From Paenibacillus sp. E222 (lineage in GTDB: Bacteria > Bacillota > Bacilli > Paenibacillales > Paenibacillaceae), in contig NZ_CP058552.1 in the NCBI RefSeq assembly GCF_013401555.1, forward strand, positions 3,720,001 through 3,784,000: 64,000 bases of DNA. The letters are read 5' to 3'. The first letter of the stretch is position 1; each line of letters opens with the position of its first letter. Shown piece after piece: positions 9,923-20,998 of this stretch. Under the pieces are notes generated by a model. It did not search any database and was not told where the DNA came from. It was given only the letters and a program-made list of their open reading frames with translations. Position numbers and translations under genes: made by a program.

Positions 9923-10313
9923 TTACTTCTCCTGTCACCAGGAACGGACGGTTTGGAGTGAAAGTTAATATGCTATATATCCTGTCACCCCAAAAGTCGC
10001 CCGAAGGATTAAACTTCTGAACCGTCAGAAGAAAGAGCTGTCCCAAGTCATGCAAGTGACGGGGGCAGCTCTTTTTTAGTTCAGCTTGTAATTAGCGGTA
10101 TCTAAGCGCTTTCGTTGACTATGAACTTCATTTAAGGCATTATTAGAAGTATATAAATCAAGCATAAGTATCAGCATTTTGCATATTTTGATTCCACACG
10201 CTAACGGGTACAATACCTAGACAATTAGAACCACTCCGATCTAGGGATTGCTGGATTGCAGTCGCTCTTTGGATGTATGCAGAATGCTCGTATGACAGGA
10301 GGTGTTTTAGGTC
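9923..10313 (+). other. Intergenic region, 391 bp
   Basis: Contains the terminator at 10032-10077. An AT-rich stretch follows with a possible -10 element TACAAT near 10210 for zur and an AGGAGG-type ribosome site at 10300-10306. No additional ORF with a plausible ribosome site and no Zur-type operator were found. Confidence 0.4.
10032..10077 (+). terminator. Rho-independent terminator after stalk-domain gene
   Basis: AAAGAGCTGtCCC pairs with GGGgGCAGCTCTTT and is followed by a T-run at 10072-10077. Confidence 0.85.
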
Positions 10314-10778
10314 ATGCTGTCGACAGAACAGATTATTACTACCATGTCCTCGCAGGGGCTCCGCATTACGGATCAGCGGAAAACACTGGCCCGGTTATTT
10401 GCCGAATCCCCTGGGTATTTAACACCCAAGGACGTCTATGAATATATGGGGAAAACCTACAGCGGACTGAGTTTTGACACGGTGTACCGGAATTTGCGTG
10501 TCATGCAGGAATTGGGTGTGCTGGAACAGGTCATCTTTGAAGATGGGGTGAAGTTCAGAGCACATTGCAGCGAGGATCACCATCATCACCATATGATTTG
10601 TCTGAAATGCCAGAAGACATATCCCATCGTTTTTTGCCCGATGCAGCTTGCAGATGCGCCAGAGCAATTCCAGGTTGTCGATCATAAATTTGAAGTTTTC
10701 GGGTACTGTAAGGACTGTGTAGAATATATGCCAGCCAAAGTGTCATCCGGACATCAGCACACTCACGGGAAGCACTGA
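10314..10778 (+). CDS. zur: Fur-family zinc uptake regulator Zur
   Basis: 154-residue Fur-family repressor. The winged-helix N-terminus (about 1-80) includes the recognition region [16 protein letters not shown]. The C-terminal dimer domain has a His cluster ([13 protein letters not shown]) and a CxxC pair in YCKDC that with the first CxxC-like pair forms the structural zinc site. A further His-rich tail (GHQHTHGKH) is present. Zur rather than Fur or PerR is chosen because a Zur-like palindrome overlaps the promoter of the zinc importer 3 kb downstream. When zinc is bound it would repress zinc uptake genes. ATG 10314 follows an AGGAGG ribosome site at 10300-10305. Confidence 0.82.
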   Translation: MLSTEQIITTMSSQGLRITDQRKTLARLFAESPGYLTPKDVYEYMGKTYSGLSFDTVYRNLRVMQELGVLEQVIFEDGVKFRAHCSEDHHHHHMICLKCQKTYPIVFCPMQLADAPEQFQVVDHKFEVFGYCKDCVEYMPAKVSSGHQHTHGKH

Positions 10779-10780
10779 CG

Positions 10781-11032
10781 ATGAAGTTATCCCGCAGACT
10801 GGTTCAGGCTCCCATTCGGGTGTATCGCAGCTATATCTCTCCATTGAAGCCGCCGACATGTCGTTTCTATCCTACCTGCTCGGCTTACGCGATGGAGGCG
10901 ATTGAGGTGCACGGTGCGTTCAAAGGATCGCTGCTTGCGGCAAAGCGTATTGCGAAATGCCATCCGTTTCATCCAGGCGGAGTGGATCTGGTGCCGCCGA
11001 AGGCTGAAAAGTCTGTGATGGTATCGGATTAA
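10781..11032 (+). CDS. yidD: Membrane protein insertion efficiency factor YidD
   Basis: 83 residues with the family signature [20 protein letters not shown] and KCHPFHPGG, including the conserved cysteines. YidD is a small membrane-associated helper of YidC-dependent insertion. It starts two bases after the zur stop, so the two are co-transcribed. The basic amphipathic N-terminus (residues 1-20) would bind the membrane surface. Confidence 0.93.
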   Translation: MKLSRRLVQAPIRVYRSYISPLKPPTCRFYPTCSAYAMEAIEVHGAFKGSLLAAKRIAKCHPFHPGGVDLVPPKAEKSVMVSD

Positions 11033-11083
11033 CGATTCAATGGTCGTTTTGCCGGTTTGAGTTGATTTAAGATTGCTGTCCAC

Positions 11084-11113
11084 TTGACAAAGGAGGCAGT
11101 ATTTCAGTATATT
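11084..11113 (+). promoter_or_regulatory. Probable SigA promoter of the metG leader
   Basis: TTGACA at 11084-11089 with TATATT at 11108-11113 (18-base spacer). TATAAT at 11119-11124 is an alternative -10 with a poor -35. It lies just upstream of the T-box leader. Confidence 0.55.
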
Positions 11114-11129
11114 TTTCGTATAATGATTT

Positions 11130-11400
11130 CCAGTGAAGGGATAAGTACAGACACACCCCCAGTGCAGAGAGCCGGATGAGCTGAGAACCGGTCTGGGAGG
11201 AGGATGGAATATGGTCCCGGAGGAACCTCTTTCGAGCGTGCAGACGTTGATTAGAACGGCTGTCGTAAGGCTGAGGCGTGATCCAGCGTTAATGGGCGGT
11301 CGAAGGACCGGCAGAGCCTGTGGTTTGCGAAAAGCACGGGGAATTTGGGTGGTAACACGTGAGAGCAACTCTCGTCCCATATAGGGACGGGAGTTTTTTG
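11130..11400 (+). ncRNA. T-box riboswitch leader of metG
   Basis: The leader ends with the T-box sequence GGGTGGTAACACG (11347-11359) and a terminator in which CTCTCGTCCC (11369-11378) pairs with GGGACGGGAG (11384-11393) before six T residues. The upstream stem I region is GC-rich, with paired GCCGG/CCGG segments at 11171-11190. An ATG at 11211-11213 in a purine-rich bulge is the likely Met specifier. Uncharged tRNA-Met would stabilise the antiterminator and raise metG expression. T-box identity is firm; the exact specifier is less certain. Confidence 0.9.
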
Positions 11401-11413
11401 TGTTCTTTTTTAG

Positions 11414-13492
<2,079 letters not shown>

Positions 13493-13541
13493 GGTTTTGA
13501 CTGTGTAATCAAGAAATTGATTTATATTGTTGTAATAGAAG

Positions 13542-13572
13542 GTGGCTCGATGAGAATCGGGTCACTTTTTAT
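13542..13572 (+). terminator. Terminator after metG
   Basis: GTGGCTCGAT (13542-13551) pairs with ATCGGGTCAC (13556-13565), then TTTTTATTTT. Confidence 0.75.
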
Positions 13573-13663
13573 TTTGGGATGACATCGCATCTAAGACGAA
13601 GAAAACAAGCATATACTGTTATGAACTCCGTGCTCAAGGAAAGAATGAATAGGACAGAGCGGC

Positions 13664-13692
13664 TTGACAAGTTCGAGCAGGTTACCTATAAT
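13664..13692 (+). promoter_or_regulatory. SigA promoter of the zinc uptake operon
   Basis: TTGACA at 13664-13669 and TATAAT at 13687-13692 with a 17-base spacer, a perfect consensus promoter, so expression must depend on repression. Confidence 0.85.
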
Positions 13693-13696
13693 TCTT

Positions 13697-13715
13697 TCAG
13701 TAATGTTTACGATTA
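13697..13715 (+). promoter_or_regulatory. Zur-type operator before znuA
   Basis: CAGTAATGTTTACGAT is an imperfect palindrome (reverse complement ATCGTAAACATTACTG) close to the Bacillus Zur consensus TCGTAATNATTACGA. It begins about five bases after the -10 element, covering the expected transcription start, where bound Zur would block initiation. Confidence 0.7.
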
Positions 13716-13736
13716 AGAGATGCGGAGTGAATACTA

Positions 13737-14795
13737 GTGAAACTTTATTATGGAAGAAATTCAGACCAGGTAAACCGGACTTTAGCGACAGGTAGAAGAA
13801 GGCATATGAAATGGTTGCTTAGTGGTCTGCTTGTTCTTAGTTTGCTCATATTGTCGGCATGCGGTCAGAATAATTCGGAGAATGCCAAGCTGGTGGAAGG
13901 CAAAGTGAATGTGATCACGAGCTTCTATCCTGTCTATGCGTTTACGGCCACAATTGGCGGAGAAGATGCAAATGTCATTAATTTGCTGCCAACAGGTGTT
14001 GAACCACATGACTGGACGCCAAAAAGTCAAGATATTGTAAATACATCCAAAGCCCAGTTATTTCTATACAATGGTGCAGGACTGGAAGGATGGGTCCCCA
14101 ACTTCCTGAAGTCACTGAATAGCGATACCAAGGTGAAGTCAGTTGCAGTAAGTGAAGGGGTTACTCTATTGACTGCTGAAGGTGATGATGGACACGGTCA
14201 TGGTGAAGAACAGGTGGATGAACATAGCGACGAACATGCAGATGAAGCGAACGCAGAGGACATTGCAGACCATCATGTGGACCCACATACATGGGTAAGT
14301 CCAAAATCGGCAATGGTAATGGCCGAGAATATCAAAAACAGCCTGGTTGAAGTAGACCCTGCACATAAAGAAGGATATGAACAACGCTACGAAGAGCTGC
14401 GGACCAAGCTGGAAGCACTGGATCAGCACTTTACGGATGAATTGTCCAACGTACCGAACAAGGAAATTGTCGTATCACACCAAGCCTTTGGGTACCTTGC
14501 ACGTGATTATGGGTTGACCCAGCATGCTATTATGGGACTTTCTCCAGATGCGGAGCCCACAGGTCAAGATATTGTGAAATTAGCCAAGTTGGTGAAGGAT
14601 GAAGGGATTAAATACATTTTCTTCGAAGAGCTGGTGTCTGATAAACTGGCGAAAACCCTTGCTAATGAAGCGGGTGTAGAGACCATGGTATTGAATCCGG
14701 TAGAAGGTTTAACCAAAGAACAGGCGACCAACGGGGATGATTATTTCACCCTGATGGAGAAAAATTTGCAAAATCTGCTGATCGCATTAAAATAA
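13737..14795 (+). CDS. znuA: Zinc ABC transporter substrate-binding lipoprotein
   Basis: Cluster A-I (ZnuA/AdcA) zinc-binding protein with lipobox LLILSAC. GTG 13737 has GGAG at 13724-13727 and gives 352 residues. ATG 13806 would give a normal short signal peptide (MKWLLSGLLVL...) but its AGAAGG is only three bases away, so the start is open. A His/Asp/Glu-rich loop (GDDGHGHGEEQVDEHSDEH, about residues 143-161) and ligands such as H in VDPHTWVSP and VSHQAFGYLA fit zinc rather than manganese. It delivers zinc to the ZnuCB channel encoded next. The Zur-like operator supports this. Confidence 0.92.
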   Translation: MKLYYGRNSDQVNRTLATGRRRHMKWLLSGLLVLSLLILSACGQNNSENAKLVEGKVNVITSFYPVYAFTATIGGEDANVINLLPTGVEPHDWTPKSQDIVNTSKAQLFLYNGAGLEGWVPNFLKSLNSDTKVKSVAVSEGVTLLTAEGDDGHGHGEEQVDEHSDEHADEANAEDIADHHVDPHTWVSPKSAMVMAENIKNSLVEVDPAHKEGYEQRYEELRTKLEALDQHFTDELSNVPNKEIVVSHQAFGYLARDYGLTQHAIMGLSPDAEPTGQDIVKLAKLVKDEGIKYIFFEELVSDKLAKTLANEAGVETMVLNPVEGLTKEQATNGDDYFTLMEKNLQNLLIALK

Positions 14796-14850
14796 GATAG
14801 ACTGAAGGATTCGTTTGCAATCCTTATATATAATGAAGGGCGGCTTTGCC

Positions 14851-15609
14851 ATGCAGCAAATCATGCCATTGTGTCATGATCCAATCATAGAGATCGAGAA
14901 ACTATCATTTTCCTACGGAGACCAGCGAGTAATTGAAAATCTTGATTTTATGGTCCAGGAAAGGGATTTTGTCGGGATTATCGGTTCAAACGGGGCGGGC
15001 AAAACGACATTACTGCGGATGTTGGTTGGACTATTACCTCCAGCCGAGGGAGATATCAAGCTATTCGGACAGTCGATCCGCCGTTTTAAAGATTGGGAAC
15101 GGATTGGTTATGTTCCGCAAAAAAATGCGTTTAACCCATTGTTCCCTGCGACGGTACGGGAAGTCGTGATGTCCGGCTTGTACAACAACAAGAATATGTT
15201 CCGCCGCATGTCTCGTAAATGTCAGCAGCAGTGCACAGATGCCCTGCAAGTGATGCGGATCGAGGATCTAGCGAACAAACGAATTGGACAACTGTCCGGC
15301 GGACAGCAACAGCGTGTATTTTTGGCACGGGCGCTTATTAATCACCCTGATCTGTTGATTCTGGATGAACCGACGGTGGGCATTGATGCGGAATCCCAGG
15401 CCAGCTTTTTCGAACTGATTACCCATATGCATGAACATCACCGGATGACATTCCTGATGGTATCACATGATATGGATCGGATGGAGAGTTATCTCGGTTC
15501 CAAAGCAGCGGTGACGAACGGAAAGATTCATTTCCATGTTCGTCACTCCCATGAGGTGGAAGACTGTGCCGAGACTAATTTGCAGCATACCACCACCCAG
15601 GTTCGTTAG
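14851..15609 (+). CDS. znuC: Zinc ABC transporter ATP-binding protein
   Basis: 252 residues from ATG 14851, which has AAGGGCGG eight bases upstream; earlier in-frame ATG/TTG codons lack a good ribosome site. Walker A is GSNGAGKTT, the signature is LSGGQQQRV, Walker B is LLILDEP, and the switch His is in VSHDMD. It powers zinc import with the ZnuB permease. The gene lies 55 bases after znuA and is followed by znuB in the same operon. Confidence 0.93.
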   Translation: MQQIMPLCHDPIIEIEKLSFSYGDQRVIENLDFMVQERDFVGIIGSNGAGKTTLLRMLVGLLPPAEGDIKLFGQSIRRFKDWERIGYVPQKNAFNPLFPATVREVVMSGLYNNKNMFRRMSRKCQQQCTDALQVMRIEDLANKRIGQLSGGQQQRVFLARALINHPDLLILDEPTVGIDAESQASFFELITHMHEHHRMTFLMVSHDMDRMESYLGSKAAVTNGKIHFHVRHSHEVEDCAETNLQHTTTQVR

Positions 15610-15659
15610 ACGCGAGTGCGCAACCAGATTAGAGCAAGGCCGAAGGAGTCGTGTGTGTT

Positions 15660-16463
15660 TTGGAAATATTAATGAGTGATTTTTTTCAGCGGGCGCTGGC
15701 GGGTGGATTGCTAATCGGCATCACCGCACCGTTGATCGGATTGTTTCTGGTGCTGCGCCGTTTATCCATGATCGGGGATACCCTGTCACATGTAACGATT
15801 GCGGGGGTTGCACTCGGATTCCTGATTGAAGTGTATCCGATTGCGGTGGGACTTATTTTTGCCGTGCTCGCATCATTTGCGATAGAGAAACTTCGCAAGG
15901 CTTACAAAAGTTACGCCGAGTTATCGATTGCGATTATCATGTCCGGTGGAGTAGCGCTGGCTTCGTTGTTCTTCACACTGGGCAAAGGATACAATACAGA
16001 TGTTATGAGTTACCTGTTCGGCAGTATTTATACACTAGACTCCACGGATTTGAAGCTGGTTGGTGTGGTCACGCTGATCGTGGTCATCGTTGTAGCGCTG
16101 TTACATAAGGAGTTTTTCCTGCTCAGCTTTGAAGAGGATGCCGCAGCGGTTACCGGATTGCCCGTGAAAGTGCTTAACATGTTGATTACCGTGATGACAG
16201 CTCTTGTTATTAGTACGGCGATCAAAATCGTCGGCGCATTGCTAGTATCCGCATTGCTGACCATTCCGGTAGCTGTCAGCTTGCTAATGGCACGAAGTTT
16301 CAAATCGGCGATTATATTGTCCGTGGTCATTGGCGAAATTGCTGTGGTCATTGGACTGGTTGTGGCCGGGATCTGGAACCTTGCACCGGGAGCAACGATT
16401 GTACTTTTGCTTATCATGATGCTGATTCTTACGATGATTGGAAAAAAAGGGTTCCGAGCCTGA
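15660..16463 (+). CDS. znuB: Zinc ABC transporter permease
   Basis: 267 residues from TTG 15660, chosen because AAGGAG (15643-15648) is 11 bases away and the resulting N-terminus (MEILMSDFFQRALAGG) matches the family; GTG 15651 would add three residues but sits two bases from the ribosome site. Seven to eight hydrophobic segments with the ABC-3 features RALAGGLLIG and GDTLSHVTIAGVALG are visible. It forms the membrane channel for zinc. It is the last gene of the Zur-regulated trio. Confidence 0.92.
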   Translation: MEILMSDFFQRALAGGLLIGITAPLIGLFLVLRRLSMIGDTLSHVTIAGVALGFLIEVYPIAVGLIFAVLASFAIEKLRKAYKSYAELSIAIIMSGGVALASLFFTLGKGYNTDVMSYLFGSIYTLDSTDLKLVGVVTLIVVIVVALLHKEFFLLSFEEDAAAVTGLPVKVLNMLITVMTALVISTAIKIVGALLVSALLTIPVAVSLLMARSFKSAIILSVVIGEIAVVIGLVVAGIWNLAPGATIVLLLIMMLILTMIGKKGFRA

Positions 16464-16510
16464 GTCTGAACGTGAGCAAGTGAGCCCCAGGGAAGGGAGA
16501 CATCCGCTTC

Positions 16511-17224
16511 ATGCCTGATGTTAATGTGTGGCTGGCTTTTGTAGCAGGATTAGCTTCGTTTATATCGCCATGCTGTCTTCCGCTGTATCCTTCGTATCTT
16601 TCCTACATTACGGGGATGACGGTACAACGGTTGAAGGATGAACGCAATCAGCGTGAAGTTCGCTTCAAGACATTGACTCACACGCTGGCGTTTATTTTGG
16701 GCTTCTCGGCTGTGTTTTATTCGCTCGGGCTGGGAGCCGGATTATTTGGTCAATTTTTCAATGATAACCGTGATCTTATTCGTCAATTATCCGCAATCTT
16801 GATTATGTTAATGGGTTTATTTTTGCTTGGTTTGTTCAAACCTCAGTTTCTGATGAAAGAGCGCAAGCTGGATATGAAATGGAAACCAGCGGGTTACTTG
16901 GGCTCATTTATTTTTGGCATTGGTTTCTCGGCAGGCTGGTCGCCTTGTATTGGACCGATTTTGACTGCTATCATCGCGATGGCTGCGAGCGAACCAACCA
17001 CCTGGTTGGCTTTGATTACGGGTTACACGGCCGGATTTGCGTTACCGTTCTTCATTCTGGCCTTTTTCATCGGTTCTACACGCTGGATCTTGCGTTATTC
17101 CAATATCATGATGAAAGCCGGGGGCGCATTAATGTTGTTCCTCGGCGTGCTGTTATTCACGGATCAGATGACGAAAATCACGATCTGGCTACAGCAAATT
17201 ACACCAGACTGGATGATTATCTAG
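16511..17224 (+). CDS. ccdA: Cytochrome c biogenesis protein CcdA
   Basis: 237 residues with six membrane segments and the paired redox cysteines in SPCCLPLYPSY (near residue 20) and GWSPCIGPIL (near 140). CcdA passes electrons from cytoplasmic thioredoxin across the membrane to reduce extracytoplasmic thiols for cytochrome c maturation and, in spore formers, cortex synthesis. It lies 47 bases after znuB and may be read through with it. A terminator follows at 17277-17332. Confidence 0.92.
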   Translation: MPDVNVWLAFVAGLASFISPCCLPLYPSYLSYITGMTVQRLKDERNQREVRFKTLTHTLAFILGFSAVFYSLGLGAGLFGQFFNDNRDLIRQLSAILIMLMGLFLLGLFKPQFLMKERKLDMKWKPAGYLGSFIFGIGFSAGWSPCIGPILTAIIAMAASEPTTWLALITGYTAGFALPFFILAFFIGSTRWILRYSNIMMKAGGALMLFLGVLLFTDQMTKITIWLQQITPDWMII

Positions 17225-17276
17225 CGCAGAGTAACGACGCTTTTTGTTTTACTCAATTGTTATTTTAAATATGAAC

Positions 17277-17332
17277 AAAGCAGGCTACATGGGAACCAGA
17301 ACAATTCTGGGACCATGTAACCTGCTTTTTTA
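17277..17332. terminator. Bidirectional terminator between ccdA and splB
   Basis: AAAGCAGGCTACATGG pairs with CCATGTAACCTGCTTTTTT. A-run on the left and T-run on the right serve the convergent genes on both strands. Confidence 0.85.
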
Positions 17333-17374
17333 ATCAATGGCTCTTATCAAAAGTTGCTAATGCCGGCTCTACGC

Positions 17375-18445
17375 TTAGGTGAAGTAATCAATGTTGGCCA
17401 GTGGAAAATGCTCAAAAATGCGCTCGGTTATAAACTCGCGCAGGGCATCCTGCTGATCATCCTTATACACATATTTATATTGTCCCCAGCGGCCCCATTT
17501 CATTTTCCGCTTTTCGATATCCATCTCCAGCTTGGTTTTGGGGTATCGCTTCTCGATGGTGGCTTTTGCTGTTTTGGTGAAACGATGCTGGATCATTTCA
17601 AAGGTTAGATCCTTGGTTGCTTCTTCGGGAAGTGTGACGGCAAGCTTTTGTAAAAGCTCACTATATCCTTCTTCCCATCCGTCGTACCAAATAATTGGGG
17701 CAATAATGAATCCGAGCGGATAACCGGCATGAGCTATTTTGCCTGCAGCTTCAATCCGCTCTTCAAACCGTGAGGTGGCTGGCTCAAAATTTTTGATCAC
17801 ATAATCGGAATTCACACTGAAACGGATACGAGTGTGTCCGTTATGTTTGATGTCTAATAATGGATCGACATGATGATATTTGGTTACAAAGCGAAGTCGC
17901 CCATGCTCCTCATCCGCCATAAAACGAATCAGGTCACCGAGATTTCCCGTAATATGCTCCAGACCTACGGGATCGGATGTACACGCTGCTTCAAAACGGG
18001 TAAGTTCAGGTGCACGTTCCTCAATGTATCCCTTGGCAGCCTCAATGATCTCTTCGGTGTTTACATAGACACGTACATAGGGCTTGGCCCCAAGTGTTGT
18101 TTGAAGATAACAATAATGACAGTGGCCCATACAGCCTGTGGAGATGGGAATGGCATATTCGGCGGAAGGCTTCGATTGGTCAAACTTGAGTGTTTTACGC
18201 ACGCCGACGACAAGGGTACGCTTCGCCATTCGGTACTTTTCCTGTTCCGTTTCACCAGGGAGATTGGTAATTCGATTGTGGGATGTCGTCATCTGATATG
18301 GGATATCTTTAGAAGTAACCCATTCCATAATTCGTTTGCCTTTCTCATATTCCAGCGCACCGGGTTCAAAATACACCAAATCGGGAATAAAGGGTTTAGT
18401 GCCTTTTGCTTTGCGAACGGGTGGATGCGCTACACTTGTACTCAC
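17375..18445 (-). CDS. splB: Spore photoproduct lyase
   Basis: 356 residues. The radical-SAM cluster motif is GCMGHCHYC (spacing CxxxCxxC, near residue 108). The second catalytic cysteine lies in EAACTSDPVG, equivalent to the conserved H-donor Cys of the Bacillus enzyme. The enzyme splits the spore photoproduct thymine dimer during germination using S-adenosylmethionine. The GTG start has AAAGGAG upstream. It is convergent with ccdA and divergent from mntR. Its presence shows a spore-forming host. Confidence 0.95.
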   Translation of the reverse strand: MSTSVAHPPVRKAKGTKPFIPDLVYFEPGALEYEKGKRIMEWVTSKDIPYQMTTSHNRITNLPGETEQEKYRMAKRTLVVGVRKTLKFDQSKPSAEYAIPISTGCMGHCHYCYLQTTLGAKPYVRVYVNTEEIIEAAKGYIEERAPELTRFEAACTSDPVGLEHITGNLGDLIRFMADEEHGRLRFVTKYHHVDPLLDIKHNGHTRIRFSVNSDYVIKNFEPATSRFEERIEAAGKIAHAGYPLGFIIAPIIWYDGWEEGYSELLQKLAVTLPEEATKDLTFEMIQHRFTKTAKATIEKRYPKTKLEMDIEKRKMKWGRWGQYKYVYKDDQQDALREFITERIFEHFPLANIDYFT

Positions 18446-18604
18446 GAGATCACTCCTTTCATTACGGAACCTTGCTTAGTTTGCCTCGTTTCGGGAGAAG
18501 TCACCCTTGCCAATACTTGCGTAATGGTAACGGATTTGAACCCTGAGAAGCATTTAAAGGACAGGAAATAGTGAATGAATTGTGTTGGACTTGCCAATGC
18601 GTAT

Positions 18605-18619
18605 TGATAACATGTATCA
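18605..18619 (+). promoter_or_regulatory. Palindrome upstream of mntR, possible metalloregulator site
   Basis: TGATAAC-A-TGTATCA is a 7-1-7 near-palindrome just before a TATAAG element and 58 bases before the mntR start. The arrangement resembles a Fur-family operator but does not match the known MntR box, so the binding protein is unknown. Confidence 0.35.
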
Positions 18620-18676
18620 TTATAAGATAGGGACCAGGCAAGAATATTGTCGGTCAGAGAGAAGAGAGGGAAGCAG

Positions 18677-19105
18677 ATGCCAACGCCCAGTATGGAAGAT
18701 TATTTGGAGCGTATATACAAATTAATTGATGAAAAGGGCTATGCTCGTGTGTCTGATATAGCTGAAGGTTTGGAAGTACATCCTTCATCGGTGACGAAGA
18801 TGATCCAAAAGCTGGACAAAGACGAGTACCTGATCTATGAGAAGTACCGCGGGCTGGTACTTACGCCAAAAGGCAAAAAGATGGGCAAACGACTGATGGA
18901 GCGCCATCATCTGCTTGAACAATTTTTGACGACGATTGGTGTCCAAGAGGAAAATATATACCAGGATGTTGAAGGAATTGAACACCATCTGAGCTGGGAT
19001 TCCATTACCTGCATCGAATCTTTGGTTGAATATTTCCGCCAAGATGAGAATCGACTGCGTGATCTTAAAAGTATTCAGGAAGTCATGAGCAATACAGAAT
19101 CCTAA
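18677..19105 (+). CDS. mntR: Manganese transport regulator MntR
   Basis: 142 residues, the exact length of the Bacillus protein. ATG 18677 follows GAGGGAAG; an in-frame TTG at 18647 was rejected. The winged helix ([38 protein letters not shown]) is followed by a dimerisation domain with metal ligands visible as the Asp near residue 8, Glu11, His77 in [10 protein letters not shown] and the GIEHHLSW motif. When Mn(II) binds, it represses manganese uptake genes. It opens the block syntenic with B. subtilis yqhN onward. Confidence 0.95.
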   Translation: MPTPSMEDYLERIYKLIDEKGYARVSDIAEGLEVHPSSVTKMIQKLDKDEYLIYEKYRGLVLTPKGKKMGKRLMERHHLLEQFLTTIGVQEENIYQDVEGIEHHLSWDSITCIESLVEYFRQDENRLRDLKSIQEVMSNTES

Positions 19106-19162
19106 GCCTTCAAAAGCCAGACTCGCCTGGAAAATCACAATGAATATCCAATCAAAATCAGA

Positions 19163-19201
19163 GGATGCACCTGCCGCTAAAACGGTAGGTTGCGTCCTTT
19201 T
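19163..19201 (+). terminator. Terminator after mntR
   Basis: GGATGCACCTGCCG pairs with CGGTAGGTTGCGTCC, then TTTT. Confidence 0.75.
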
Positions 19202-19314
19202 GCTTTTTCTTGACCAAAATTTGGCGATTATTCGCAACTTAACAATCATTAGGAGCGTCTATTAAACTAGCAGAATTTGCCGCGAATTTATAATTATTAT
19301 GGAGGATTGCACTG

Positions 19315-20913
19315 ATGAAGCTTCGTAAAGGATTGATCCTGCTGCTCATTTTTGTTCTGGGTTTACAAACCTCGGGACTGACGGCGCAGGCAGCTAGTCA
19401 AAAGGAAATTGTCATTTATTTGGATGGTCAACGTTTGGAATCGGATGTCTCACCTTACATTTTGCCCAAGGTAAATGTAACGATGGTTCCTCTGCGTGTG
19501 ATTAGCGAAGGACTGGGTGCATCTGTGCTTTGGTCACAGGCTACGCGTACAGTTACAATCAAGAAATCCGATTCAGTCATTACGATGACGAGTGGACGCC
19601 AGCAGGCAACAGTGGACAGTACCGTGGTTGATCTTGATGCATCGGTCGAACTGAAGCAAGGTCGTGTCATGGTACCGATTCGATTCGTCAGTGAGAACTT
19701 GGGGATTCAGGTCACCTGGAACCAGTCTGAGCAGACGATTAATCTGACCACAGGTAATGCCCCTAATCCTAATCCAGTAACACCAGCAGAGCCTGGAGGG
19801 ACAGGAACTACGCCAAATACGGATGAGATGCGAGGAGCCTGGATTTCAACGGTAAACGGCGACTGGCCTTCATCTAGTGCCAAAGGAAATGTGGAGAAAC
19901 AAAAGCTGGAGTTCATTCAGCAGCTTGATACGTTGAAGGATATGGGAATGAATGCTGTATTTGTTCAAGTGCGAGCGAATGGGGATGCGATCTATCCATC
20001 AGGTCTTGTACCGTGGAATAGTGTGCTGACAGGTACACAAGGGAAAGACCCCGGATATGATCCACTTGCATTTATGATCGAGGAAGCTCACAAACGGGGT
20101 CTTGAGTTCCATGCCTGGTTCAACCCGTTCCGGGCTACCAATTCGGCAACGACAACCGGGCTTGCTGCCAACCATGTATCCAAGCTTCACCCGGACTGGA
20201 TTGTTAACGCATCAGGCAAGCTGTATATCAACCCAGGCATCCCGGAAGCGAGACAGCATATTATTGACTCCATTATGGAAGTGGTTAATCAGTATGATGT
20301 TGATGGCGTACATTTGGATGATTATTTCTATCCTTCCAATGTAACGTTTAATGATGATGCGGCTTTCAAAGCATACAACACCTTGAATACGAGTGACCGT
20401 GCAGAATGGCGCCGGGACAACATCAATCAATTCGTCAAGCAGCTTGGAGAGAACATCCACAAGGTGAAAGCTGGCGTTGAATATGGCATTAGCCCATTTG
20501 GTGTATGGCGTAATAAATCAGTTGATATGACAGGTTCTGATACAAAGGCAGGAGTAACCGCTTATGACAGCATGAATGCGGATGTGCGGACATGGATTAA
20601 GCAGGAGTGGATTGACTATGTTGCACCCCAAGTGTACTGGAGCATGACACTAAGCGCAGCACGATATGACAAGGTGGTTGACTGGTGGGCTAATGAAGTA
20701 GCTAATACGGATGTGAAATTGTATATTGGTCACTCGCCTTATAAGCTCGGCACACCGGAAATCGGGTGGCAGACATCACAGGAAATCATTGATCAGCTTA
20801 TGTATAATGAGAAATATGACACGGTGAAAGGGGACATTTTCTTCAGCTCACAGTACCTGACGAAAAATCCGCTCGGCTTGATCGCCAAATTAAAAGCTTA
20901 TTATGGATTGTAA
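19315..20913 (+). CDS. Secreted DUF187 (GHL10, YngK-like) glycoside hydrolase with stalk domain
   Basis: 532 residues. It has a signal peptide (1-27), a copper-amine-oxidase-like stalk domain (about 30-145, with two repeats reading VTMVPLRVISEGLGASVLW and VMVPIRFVSENLGIQVTW), a Pro/Gly/Thr linker (148-170) and a DUF187/GHL10 TIM barrel (172-532). The barrel begins MRGAWISTVNGDWP and includes GVHLDDYFYP with candidate acidic catalytic residues. Such proteins are thought to cut glycans in the cell wall or matrix; the substrate is not known. ATG 19315 has GGAGG at 19302-19306. It shares its stalk module with the protein at 7664-9922. Confidence 0.87.
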   Translation: MKLRKGLILLLIFVLGLQTSGLTAQAASQKEIVIYLDGQRLESDVSPYILPKVNVTMVPLRVISEGLGASVLWSQATRTVTIKKSDSVITMTSGRQQATVDSTVVDLDASVELKQGRVMVPIRFVSENLGIQVTWNQSEQTINLTTGNAPNPNPVTPAEPGGTGTTPNTDEMRGAWISTVNGDWPSSSAKGNVEKQKLEFIQQLDTLKDMGMNAVFVQVRANGDAIYPSGLVPWNSVLTGTQGKDPGYDPLAFMIEEAHKRGLEFHAWFNPFRATNSATTTGLAANHVSKLHPDWIVNASGKLYINPGIPEARQHIIDSIMEVVNQYDVDGVHLDDYFYPSNVTFNDDAAFKAYNTLNTSDRAEWRRDNINQFVKQLGENIHKVKAGVEYGISPFGVWRNKSVDMTGSDTKAGVTAYDSMNADVRTWIKQEWIDYVAPQVYWSMTLSAARYDKVVDWWANEVANTDVKLYIGHSPYKLGTPEIGWQTSQEIIDQLMYNEKYDTVKGDIFFSSQYLTKNPLGLIAKLKAYYGL

Positions 20914-20937
20914 AACAATTTAACGTCATATGACCAA

Positions 20938-20998
20938 CCCCTGTTCTCATACAGTGGCAGTAGTAGCATGGACTGCCTGGAGAACGGGGGTTTTATTT
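20938..20998 (+). terminator. Terminator after the DUF187 gene
   Basis: CCCCTGTTCTC pairs with GAGAACGGGG, with an inner GGCAGT/ACTGCC stem, followed by TTTTATTT. The 3' arm also carries the ribosome site of the patatin gene. Confidence 0.7.

Noticed and set aside
20930..20998. Upstream ATG start for the patatin gene
   Set aside because: It would place a terminator hairpin inside the coding region; GTG 20999 has a better ribosome site and gives the normal patatin N-terminus.
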